64,000 nt of DNA from Janthinobacterium sp. B9-8 (GTDB lineage: Bacteria; Pseudomonadota; Gammaproteobacteria; Burkholderiales; Chitinibacteraceae), in NCBI RefSeq assembly GCF_000969645.2, contig NZ_CP014222.1, positions 1-64,000 of the forward strand. Direction: 5' to 3'. A model generated the notes under the pieces. The model had not been told where the DNA came from. It did no database searches and was given only the letters and a program-made list of their open reading frames with translations. How positions within the stretch are numbered: the stretch's first letter is position 1; the number at the start of each line of letters is the position of its first letter. The translations under genes were made by a program, and so were the position numbers. Below are positions 56,571-64,000 of the stretch, piece by piece.

Positions 56571-58043
56571 ATGCAGCGTATTGCGGTAGCGGGTATTCAG
56601 CATGAAACCAATACCTTTGTCAGTATGCCCACCACGATGGCTCATTTTATTGAGGCCGATGCTTGGCCGGGTTTGACTCAGGGGGAGGCGGTTTTTGCCG
56701 CGGTGGCGGGGGCTAATTTGCCTTTGGCGGGGGCGATTGCCGCGCTGGAGGTGGGCGGTTTACAAGTTTTGCCGCTGCTTTGGGCTTCGGCCAACCCTAG
56801 TGGGCGGGTTGAGGATGCGGCGTTTGAAGCGCTATGGACGATGTTTGAGTCTGCTCTTTTAAAAGCGGGGCCGCTGGATGGCGTGTATTTAGATTTGCAC
56901 GGCGCTTTGGTGACTGAGAGTTATGACGATGGCGATGGCGAATGGCTGCGCCGTACTCGCGCCTTATTGGGTGAGCAAATCCCCATCGTGGCCTCGCTGG
57001 ATTTTCATGCCAATGTCAGTCCTTTGATGGTGAGTTCGGCCAGTGCCTTGGTCGGCTATCGCAGCTATCCACATGTGGATATGGCTGAAACCGGGGCAAG
57101 GGCGGTGGGCTTGTTGCAGCGCCTCCTTGCGGGTGAGCAGCTGTATTCTGCTTTTGTGCAACTGTCATTTTTAATTTCTATGCCCTGGCAGTGTTCATTG
57201 ATCGAGCCTGTTGCCCGGCTGATGCAGGCGGCCGAGCAGGCCGAAGTGGGCGATATAGTGAGCGTGAGTTTCTTTCCCGGTTTTCCTTTGGCCGATGTGG
57301 CCGATGGCGGCCCTGCGGTGCTGGTCTATGCGCATCAGGCCGACGTGGCTCACTGTGTTGCGGCCGCTTTGGCGAGAGCCGTGGAAAGCGCCGAAGCAGA
57401 ATTTGACGGCCGATTATGGCAGCCGCATGCCGCTTTGGAGTACGCGCGCGAGCATGCTCGTGCAGGCCATACAATTGTGCTTGCCGACACTTGCGACAAC
57501 CCCGGTGGGGGCGCAGGTAGCGATGCGGCGGGAATTATTGCTGATTGTCTTAGTGCTCAAATACCCGCGGTGGCGCTTGGTATTTTATGCGATCCAGCGA
57601 CTGCAAAAGCGGCGCATGTGGCAGGCGTAGGGGCCGTTTTGCACCGTGCCATAGGAAGAGCGGATTGCTCTGCGGATGGCGAGTGGAAGGTGTCGGGCCT
57701 TGGCAATGGGCAGTTTGCTGCAACGGGACCTTTTTATTCAGGCTGCCAAATGGATCTGGGGCAGATGGCACGCTTGGAATATCAGGGGGTGACGGTGCTG
57801 GTGAGCAGCCGCAAGCAGCAGGCGGCAGATCAGGCGATGTTCCGGCACTTGGGCGTTGAGCCTAGTGAGGTACCTGTCTTAATTTTAAAAAGCAGCGTGC
57901 ATTTTCGGGCCGATTTTGGCGCAATTGCGGCAGAGATTCTAGTCGTAGAGGCCGATGGCGAGCATGTGGCCGATCTAAGCCGCTTGCAATATCGGGTATG
58001 TAAACGCCAGCCTGCGAGTCGGGCTAAGGCAAAAGATCTGTAG
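56571..58043 (+). CDS. M81-family metallopeptidase (MlrC-like)
   Basis: A 490-residue protein of the M81/MlrC family, named after the enzyme that completes microcystin breakdown. Signatures are IAVAGIQHETNTF, DGVYLDLHGALVTES, VASLDFHANVSPLMV, GYRSYPHVDMAETG and DTCDNPGGGAGSDA. GGAGCAGG precedes the ATG. As the last gene of the group it could hydrolyse the amide of a gamma-glutamyl intermediate, which is inference. Its last codons (KDL and the TAG) are formed by the beginning of the repeat element at 58031. Confidence 0.88.
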   Translation: MQRIAVAGIQHETNTFVSMPTTMAHFIEADAWPGLTQGEAVFAAVAGANLPLAGAIAALEVGGLQVLPLLWASANPSGRVEDAAFEALWTMFESALLKAGPLDGVYLDLHGALVTESYDDGDGEWLRRTRALLGEQIPIVASLDFHANVSPLMVSSASALVGYRSYPHVDMAETGARAVGLLQRLLAGEQLYSAFVQLSFLISMPWQCSLIEPVARLMQAAEQAEVGDIVSVSFFPGFPLADVADGGPAVLVYAHQADVAHCVAAALARAVESAEAEFDGRLWQPHAALEYAREHARAGHTIVLADTCDNPGGGAGSDAAGIIADCLSAQIPAVALGILCDPATAKAAHVAGVGAVLHRAIGRADCSADGEWKVSGLGNGQFAATGPFYSGCQMDLGQMARLEYQGVTVLVSSRKQQAADQAMFRHLGVEPSEVPVLILKSSVHFRADFGAIAAEILVVEADGEHVADLSRLQYRVCKRQPASRAKAKDL

Positions 58044-58252
58044 ACACAGAGATTGCTGAGAACACAGAGCCCACAGAGAACCCCCAAAATAGTGATCACT
58101 ACTTGAGGGGGAAAACACAAGTCTCGAAATACGGAGTTACACGGATAAAACCTAGCAATGGCTCTAATTGATTAGAACTGTTTTAACTCGTTTTTAGGTT
58201 TTCTCAGTGTTCTGCTTTTTAGCTCTATGTTCTCTGTGTCTACAGGCCTTTT
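58031..58252. repeat. long inverted repeat rich in CACAGAG motifs, third copy
   Basis: Ends AAAAGATCTGTAGACACAGAG and CTCTGTGTCTACAGGCCTTT mirror each other, like the copies at 24467 and 52724. The left end lies inside the 3' end of the M81 gene and supplies its stop codon; the right end stops about ten bases before the TpsB stop codon. Confidence 0.75.
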
Positions 58253-58262
58253 TGCTTTTTGA

Positions 58263-59804
58263 TCAATACTTCAAATAAAACCCAAAGTGCCCAAAGCTTT
58301 CGCCGCGCTCTATTTTGGGGGAGCCGCTGCCGTCTGCGATATATCCCCAGTCTGCGCTGATTAATCCCCAATCCTGAATTTGCCAGCGTAATCCCAACCC
58401 GATGCTGCCGAGGACTTCTTGGCTGTTGGTTCCCGCTTCGGGAGAGCGGCGGTGAATGGCGCCTGCGTCGATAAAGCTAAGCAGGCGTAAGCCCTCAAAA
58501 AATTTGGGCGTGCTGATTTCAAAAGTGCCTTGCACGCCGCTATCGCCGGTGGCGCTGCGATCGCTTACCCCACGCAGAGAGCTGCTGCCGCCCAGGGCAA
58601 ATTGCTCGCCAGAGATTAGTGCTTCACTGGCAAACTGGCCGCTTAATTTAAGTGTGGCTTGCCAATCGCCAGCAAAGCGGTACAGTCCTTCGGCCTTGCC
58701 ATGCCATGCCTGCCAATTGCTATGCGCGCCGCTGCGGTTGGCCTGATAGGCTTCATCATCGTTGCCGTAGCCTGATGGTAGATTGTGGCTGTAATCAAGA
58801 CCAATATTGATTTCGATATCTTCACTTTGCCAGTGGCCGTTATAAGCCAGTGTGAGTGGCCGGCTGCGTACATCGGGGCTGAGCTGGCCAACGCCAGACA
58901 CATCCGTGCCGCGGAATAGTTTATCGTCGAGCGCCACTTCAATTTGCGAGCGGTATTGTCCGTCCATAGGTAGATGGTGGGTGTAGCGCAGCCCGCCCGA
59001 TTCACCTTTACCCGTGATGATTAAACCTTCACCTAAGCTACCGGAATCGACTTTTGATTGTGCATAGTAGGCAGCTAGGCTGCCGCCAAGGCTATAGAAG
59101 GGCATGCGGTAAAACACACCGTACTGGCTGACATTATCGGGTTGGCTAGGGGCGGTGGAGTAGCTGATTGTGGCAACATGATCACTGTTAAATAAATTGG
59201 CGTGCTGCAATCCCAAAGACAGACGCAAGCGGCCGTTATCATCCGAGCCAGAGTTATTACCGGAAACAAAAACACTCCATGGTTTTTGCTGCTGGGTATC
59301 GATGATGGCTTCAATGCTATCGGTTTCGCCTTCTTTAAAAGTGATATTGGTCTGCTTGCTTGGGTTTTCATTGGCGATGACCAGCTGTGTGGTCATCGCC
59401 TGAAAATTAGGTGAGCCGCCTTCTTGCAGTGCGGGCAGGCTGTTGCGCTGATTTTCTTCATCAAAAAAGAGCGTGTTTTTGAGTGTGACTTTACTGAGTT
59501 TGAAGCTCAGCACTTCTAAAGTGATAATGCCTGATGCTTCTTGCGGCGGTAAGGTGACGCGTAAAAAACCATGCCCACGTTCGCGTAAAGCGGATTCAAG
59601 TGCGCTGGCTGCTTGTTGTAAATCGCTTAGCGAGCGGTTATTGCCTAAATAGGTTTGTAAGAGCTGGCTGCTGGCCTCGGCAGAAAGCGGGTTTTCACCT
59701 TTTACCTGGTAGGCTGTCACGTTAAAGAGTGGCTCCTCGGCTAATACAAGGCCTGAAATTATGCTAGCGAGGAGGCTGGCAGGTAAAAAATGGCGAAATT
59801 TCAT
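58263..59804 (-). CDS. TpsB outer-membrane transporter of a two-partner secretion system (ShlB/FhaC family)
   Basis: A 513-residue outer-membrane protein. A signal peptide (FLPASLLASIISGLVLAEE) is followed by POTRA-like domains (about 25-200, with LQQAASALESALRERGHGFL) and a 16-strand barrel. The barrel includes YRFAGDWQATLKLSGQFAS, ALGGSSSLRGVSDRSATGD (the conserved L6 loop with its RG motif) and ends in FGFYLKY. It would export the TpsA protein encoded upstream. The start at 59804 lies 19 bases after the FecR-domain gene; the longer frame overlaps that gene. Confidence 0.92.
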   Translation of the reverse strand: MKFRHFLPASLLASIISGLVLAEEPLFNVTAYQVKGENPLSAEASSQLLQTYLGNNRSLSDLQQAASALESALRERGHGFLRVTLPPQEASGIITLEVLSFKLSKVTLKNTLFFDEENQRNSLPALQEGGSPNFQAMTTQLVIANENPSKQTNITFKEGETDSIEAIIDTQQQKPWSVFVSGNNSGSDDNGRLRLSLGLQHANLFNSDHVATISYSTAPSQPDNVSQYGVFYRMPFYSLGGSLAAYYAQSKVDSGSLGEGLIITGKGESGGLRYTHHLPMDGQYRSQIEVALDDKLFRGTDVSGVGQLSPDVRSRPLTLAYNGHWQSEDIEINIGLDYSHNLPSGYGNDDEAYQANRSGAHSNWQAWHGKAEGLYRFAGDWQATLKLSGQFASEALISGEQFALGGSSSLRGVSDRSATGDSGVQGTFEISTPKFFEGLRLLSFIDAGAIHRRSPEAGTNSQEVLGSIGLGLRWQIQDWGLISADWGYIADGSGSPKIERGESFGHFGFYLKY

Positions 59805-59823
59805 AGCGCGCAGTAGCTCTCGT

Positions 59824-61203
59824 TTATTTGGCAACACCAGGTTTGCAGCCAAGGTTGGAGGGAATGCCATTTTTGCTGAGCATGTCGCGTAGCGGAATCT
59901 TGACTATGCCGATGGGTGTTTTATCAAACTCAATAAATACGGGTAGCTCACGTAAGCGAATAGGGCTATTTTTGTTTGAAAAGCCTGTCTCATCTTTCCC
60001 TAAAAATAGTACTTGCTGGCTCGTATTGTCAGTAAGACTAACATTGCCGTCGCGGACGTGTACATAGAGGCCGGGCATTTCGTTATTTCCCTCGGCTTGG
60101 CCAAATAAGAGTTTCAGATCAACAGGGATGGTATCTGGCCGTGGTGCTGGCATATTGCCAAGGCTGGTAGGCGGAACGCTGGGGCGTAAGATGCCGGAAA
60201 TTTTAATTAATACCGTTTCCCCAGGATTTAGTTGCTGAATGGGGCCGCTAATTGGCGTTACGGTGATGCTGCCTTCCCACACATAGGCACCAAAGCCATC
60301 CATCCCGGGTAGTTCTGGATCGGCGCAGGCTGCGGTGCATTCAAAATCAACCCCGGTACCGCGTATGCCAATCGTGGCGCTTTTGGTCTTATATTGCACT
60401 GCATCTGGTTTGGTTTTACCGATTAAGCCCGTGAGCGCGCGTAAGCCACCTTTAAAAAGGGATACGCCAAAATTACCTTCAGCAGGTACTTCAGCCTTGT
60501 ATTCAAATCGATCAATCTGCATTTGGGTGTCGCTACGCAAAGACACTTTGCCGCCGTCTCTAAACGCCAGTACCACCGTCGCATCCGGCGCAGTTTCTAC
60601 CCGTTCCCCCACATAAACTGCACCGCCCTGCGCCAGCATACGGGCCACGCCCTCTTTATTTTTTACGTTGGCCTTGCCAGATAAGCTCACTACTCTGGCT
60701 GCAGCGGCCACTTCTACTGCTTTATTTTGCTGAGTGGGTGCTTGCTTGGCTTCTTGGGCGCAATCACCTGCGCAAAGCCGTGCATCAAAATCTGTACCAC
60801 GAATCCCAATGGTGGCGCTTGAAGTCTGAATTTTGGCGGCATTAGCCGATTGTTTGGAAATCAGCCCGGTTACTGCGCGTAAACCGCCTTTAAATAAGCC
60901 TAAAACCATGCTGTCTTCACGGCCATTCTGGCCAAAAGCGAAGCTATCAATCTTCATGCGGGTATCAGGGCGGACGGTGATTTGTCCGCCGTCATTAAAT
61001 TTAAGTACGGCATGGCTATTGGGTGCGGTAATGATTTCATCACCCTCATTTAAAATAGAGCCTCTGCCAATCAGCTTTAGCCCGCCATTCTTACCCTGAG
61101 CAGACGCTGCACCTTGCACCGAGGCAACTTCAGCCACAATTGCGGCATAGCTTGGCACTTGGATTAAAAGACTAAGAAGCAATAGCTTAAGGGCAGTTGG
61201 CAT
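59824..61203 (-). CDS. exported protein with two FecR domains
   Basis: A 459-residue protein with a signal peptide (LKLLLLSLLIQVPSYA). Two FecR-type domains follow in tandem. The first (about 35-150) has GDEIITAPNSHAVLKFNDGG and ATIGIRGTDFDARLC; the second (about 200-320) has GERVETAPDATVVLAFRDGG and ATIGIRGTGVDFEC. Each copy ends with a C-x3-C pair (CAGDC, CTAAC). FecR itself senses in the periplasm; FecR domains of this kind also occur in surface-protein loci. ATG 61203 has GGAGAAG ahead and overlaps tpsA by 17 bases. It lies between tpsA and tpsB, implying a role in the same secretion system. Confidence 0.85.
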   Translation of the reverse strand: MPTALKLLLLSLLIQVPSYAAIVAEVASVQGAASAQGKNGGLKLIGRGSILNEGDEIITAPNSHAVLKFNDGGQITVRPDTRMKIDSFAFGQNGREDSMVLGLFKGGLRAVTGLISKQSANAAKIQTSSATIGIRGTDFDARLCAGDCAQEAKQAPTQQNKAVEVAAAARVVSLSGKANVKNKEGVARMLAQGGAVYVGERVETAPDATVVLAFRDGGKVSLRSDTQMQIDRFEYKAEVPAEGNFGVSLFKGGLRALTGLIGKTKPDAVQYKTKSATIGIRGTGVDFECTAACADPELPGMDGFGAYVWEGSITVTPISGPIQQLNPGETVLIKISGILRPSVPPTSLGNMPAPRPDTIPVDLKLLFGQAEGNNEMPGLYVHVRDGNVSLTDNTSQQVLFLGKDETGFSNKNSPIRLRELPVFIEFDKTPIGIVKIPLRDMLSKNGIPSNLGCKPGVAK

Positions 61204-64000
61204 CGTCTTCTCCGGCAACCCTGATTGTTTCTTTGGGCGGCTCAATTTCTTCGGGTTTTTGGGCTTCAAAGGGCAATTGCCCTGTTCCAATGAGTTGAAA
61301 GTGAATTTGCTGGTCTTGTTTTTGCAAGACAATCACTTTGACTAATTGTTTTGCCTGCTCTTCTGTTGCATTAATTGGTAATTTGGAAATCAGGCCCCCA
61401 TCCGGGTTTTTTCCTGTTTTGCTGACTAGCCCGCTGGTTTTGATTTGATCGGCAGTTATATTATTGCTAACGGTTCTGCTACTACCATAGGTGATGGCGC
61501 CACCATTGGCAGAAACAGCTTTCACGCCAGGGGCGACTTGAATCACCGTAGCATCAACAGAAATCTCGCCCGTCGTGCCACTCACTCCCGGTTGTGCGCC
61601 TTGGCGTGTTCCTTGGTTATTTAATTGCGCTGTGGTGGCACCTGCAATTAAATCAGCATTCTGAATATAGCTATCATTGGCATTTATTTTGATATCGCCT
61701 GCTGCAATTAAAGCCGTGTTCTGAATAATATTGTCATCGTTTTTTCCTGTGTCCCGGCTGCTTAATCTGATTGTGCCGGTAGATTTAAGTGCACCGTTTA
61801 CTCTTAATGCCCCATTACTGATCAGCGAAGTATCATCGGCACTGAGGGGGGCGCTCACCGTGAGTGTGCCTTGGTTATCAATCAGTACATTGCCCTTGGT
61901 GCTAATTTCTTGCAGGGCAAGATCCGCATTATTATTAAGCGTTAAGCTGCCATCACTTCTTGCGCTTAATTGGGAAATTTTATGATTTCCTTTATCCAGT
62001 GTGATTTGCGTTTTCCCATCAAGCTGTAGCTTTGCCGTGTTAATCTGGCTATTGGCCGTGTCGAGTAACTCATTCGCTTTTAAATTGACGGCAGTGCCTT
62101 GAATCTGGTTGTTTATAATTAATGTACCAAGTGCATTTACATTAATCAGGCCCGCGCTGTTTGCACCGCTTAAAGCAAGAGATTTACTATTATTAATTGT
62201 AATATCCCCCTTGCTGTTTAGCGTTGCCAAATCAATGGTGTTGGCGTTTCCTTGCAAATTAATACCCAGCTCGGCATCGACATTCAATTTGTTTGCACTT
62301 ACTTTTGCGCCACCTGCTTCATTCAGGCTGCCGTTAATAATTTTAAACTGGACTAAATTGCCAGTCAGGCTGTCTTTAATCAGTAAATTACCATTGCTGC
62401 CAATCTGGATATCACCACTTGTGCTGCTTGCATCCAGAATTAACTCTTTATTATTAAGAAGTATTATATTGCCACTATCACTAATAAGTTTGACTTGATC
62501 TAAACTATTGGCTTTATCTAAGGTGATTCCTGTGCCCGCTTTGGCATTGAGCTGTTTGCTAGTGATGATTGCACTGCTGATTAGTTTTCCGCCGCTATTA
62601 AGTGAGATGCTGTTGCTGGAAATATCTTCATTTATATTCAAATCACCCGCCGCTCTGATTTGTATATTGCCACTGCTGTTTATTTTTCCAAGAGTAAGGG
62701 ATTTTGTATTGTTGAATGAGATATCGCCTTCACTACTGATTAAACTAGCCTGATCAATGGTGTTGGCATTGTCGAGCTTAATACCCTTGCTGGCACTGGC
62801 AAGCAAAGTCTCTGCATTAAGTACGCCATTGGCAAGGCTGCTTATTTCTCCCCCACTTGCTTTAAGGCTAATGTTTTTAGCTGATATACCATCCTTTAAT
62901 CCTAAATTTCCCTGGGTATCGATGCGTAGCAAGCCTGCGGTTTTAATAGGGCCAAGTGCCAGTGTTTTTGTATTAGAAAAAATAATGTCGCCATTGCTGT
63001 TTGGAACAAAGGTGTCAACAGTATTGGCTTCGCCAAGGCTAATGCTGCTGGCTTGTGCATTGAGTAGCTTAGCGGTGATTGTGCCGCCTGTAGCCTGGCT
63101 TAATGCGCCTGCGCTATTAATAAATAAATCTGAGTTTGCAATATTAAAGCCTTTTATTGAAATATCACCAACCTTATTTCCTTTTGCATCGCCAATAATG
63201 ATTCTGCTGGCTTTTATACGATCAAAATCGCTCTGGCTTAGTTCTAATCCCGAGTTGATTCTGGTGTTGCCGCCTAAAGATACTTTAACAGTATCTGTAG
63301 TGCTGGGGGTATAGAAAAAATCAGTGGTGTCAATCTGGCCTTTTTCACCCATATTAAGTTGATCAGTTGTTAAATTAAGGTTTTTACTATTGATGCTGTT
63401 ATTAATGCTGATGCCACTGGCAGATTGCAACCTAGTCGCATCTGTACTGCTCAGTGCGCCATCAACTGTTATTTTTCCTTCTGTGCTGATATCTACTCTT
63501 CTTGCTTTAATCTCTTTTAATAAAATAGTGTCGTTGTTTTTTAATAATAAATCTCCAGCAGTGCTTGACGCGCTGAGCGTGCCAATATTTTGAACGCTAT
63601 TGTTAAGCACAATATCCCCCGTAGCTGTTAACTTTGCATTGCCGCTTAATTTAGCATTGGCGCTATCGCTCATGGTGTTGGCCGTTAAATCAATTTGATT
63701 TGCTGTTAAATTTCCTGTAAGTACTAAGCCTTCGGTATTATTAAGTTTAAATTGATCGGCACTTGATTCTGCTAAAGACAGAATTTTAGTATTATTCAGC
63801 ACAATATTGCCTTGGCTTGTTTTAAGTGAGGCAATGTCTATTTTATTGCTTTGATCGAGAGAAATACCCTTTGCGGCTGTGATACTTAAATTGTTGCTGT
63901 TAATGCTTCCCTTGCTTGATTCGTTAATGCTGCCTGTTGCTGCATTTAATGTGCTGGCTTTTGTATTGATGGAGCTTGCTAAATTAATATTTCCCTGACT
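61187..64000 (-). CDS. TpsA filamentous-haemagglutinin-like exoprotein, C-terminal part
   Basis: The frame is open to the window edge, giving at least 937 residues; the N-terminal TPS secretion domain lies outside. The sequence is built of imperfect units of about 80 residues, rich in Asn, Ser, Leu and Ile. The recurring pattern is NTID-x-ASLISSEGDI-x-F-NNTKSLTLGKI-NSSG-NIQI, as in beta-helical adhesins. No large cytotoxic C-terminal domain is seen; the protein ends with a short proline/glutamate-rich tail, AGEDDANCP, that includes one cysteine. It is probably a secreted or surface-held adhesin exported by the adjacent TpsB. Confidence 0.88.
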   Translation of the reverse strand, partial: SQGNINLASSINTKASTLNAATGSINESSKGSINSNNLSITAAKGISLDQSNKIDIASLKTSQGNIVLNNTKILSLAESSADQFKLNNTEGLVLTGNLTANQIDLTANTMSDSANAKLSGNAKLTATGDIVLNNSVQNIGTLSASSTAGDLLLKNNDTILLKEIKARRVDISTEGKITVDGALSSTDATRLQSASGISINNSINSKNLNLTTDQLNMGEKGQIDTTDFFYTPSTTDTVKVSLGGNTRINSGLELSQSDFDRIKASRIIIGDAKGNKVGDISIKGFNIANSDLFINSAGALSQATGGTITAKLLNAQASSISLGEANTVDTFVPNSNGDIIFSNTKTLALGPIKTAGLLRIDTQGNLGLKDGISAKNISLKASGGEISSLANGVLNAETLLASASKGIKLDNANTIDQASLISSEGDISFNNTKSLTLGKINSSGNIQIRAAGDLNINEDISSNSISLNSGGKLISSAIITSKQLNAKAGTGITLDKANSLDQVKLISDSGNIILLNNKELILDASSTSGDIQIGSNGNLLIKDSLTGNLVQFKIINGSLNEAGGAKVSANKLNVDAELGINLQGNANTIDLATLNSKGDITINNSKSLALSGANSAGLINVNALGTLIINNQIQGTAVNLKANELLDTANSQINTAKLQLDGKTQITLDKGNHKISQLSARSDGSLTLNNNADLALQEISTKGNVLIDNQGTLTVSAPLSADDTSLISNGALRVNGALKSTGTIRLSSRDTGKNDDNIIQNTALIAAGDIKINANDSYIQNADLIAGATTAQLNNQGTRQGAQPGVSGTTGEISVDATVIQVAPGVKAVSANGGAITYGSSRTVSNNITADQIKTSGLVSKTGKNPDGGLISKLPINATEEQAKQLVKVIVLQKQDQQIHFQLIGTGQLPFEAQKPEEIEPPKETIRVAGEDDANCP

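Overview
The window looks like a chromosomal segment of a betaproteobacterium of the order Neisseriales, probably Chromobacteriaceae (an Iodobacter- or Chromobacterium-like organism). This is inferred from gene content and order: dacA-dat-ybeD-lipB-lipA, pcnB-folK-panB-panC, hemA-prfA, and Neisseriales-like proteins. I could not run a database search. Most genes are moderate in GC. One block at 28.9-31.7 kb is strikingly AT-rich and foreign in character.

Layout. Bases 1-4.9 kb carry the 3' end of a MocR-like regulator, a small membrane protein with an in-frame stop, cysS, a HIT hydrolase and a protein with a PilZ-like C-terminus. From 4.9 to 16.3 kb, all on the minus strand, lies a signalling block: a CHASE2 Ser/Thr kinase, a PP2C phosphatase, an FHA protein, a CHASE2 adenylate cyclase and a cyclic-nucleotide-phosphodiesterase-like hydrolase, followed by a GAF/MshEN/PilB-like ATPase and a GAF/HD-GYP protein. 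From 16.6 to 28.2 kb are housekeeping genes (panC, panB, folK, pcnB, phzF-like, a beta-propeller protein, dacA, dat, ybeD, lipB, lipA, a CopD-like membrane protein).

From 28.3 to 32.2 kb lies a small island: a decayed tyrosine integrase, then on the minus strand a retron (structured msr-msd-like RNA with its own promoter, reverse transcriptase, ATPase-TOPRIM effector) and a PrtN-family regulator with a small companion ORF. This is the most exciting system here: a probable anti-phage retron of the kind whose effector is an OLD-like nuclease.

From 32.3 to 48.2 kb are a DOPA-dioxygenase-family protein, a thioesterase, groES/groEL under a CIRCE operator, a TonB receptor with a Fur-like box, bioA, a paralogue of the PilZ-like protein, hemA, prfA, an RNB exoribonuclease, panD and hemF. 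From 48.3 to 58.0 kb is a probable catabolic unit for an amine or amino alcohol: LysR regulator, ethanolamine-type permease, glutamine-synthetase-like ligase, aldehyde dehydrogenase, iron alcohol dehydrogenase and M81 peptidase. Several of its genes are preceded by copies of the same long intergenic repeat. From 58.3 kb to the end is a two-partner secretion locus (TpsA, a double FecR-domain protein, TpsB) on the minus strand. TpsA runs off the window.

Intergenic space is rich in dispersed palindromic elements of at least four kinds. No tRNA, rRNA, CRISPR array or intact insertion sequence was seen.
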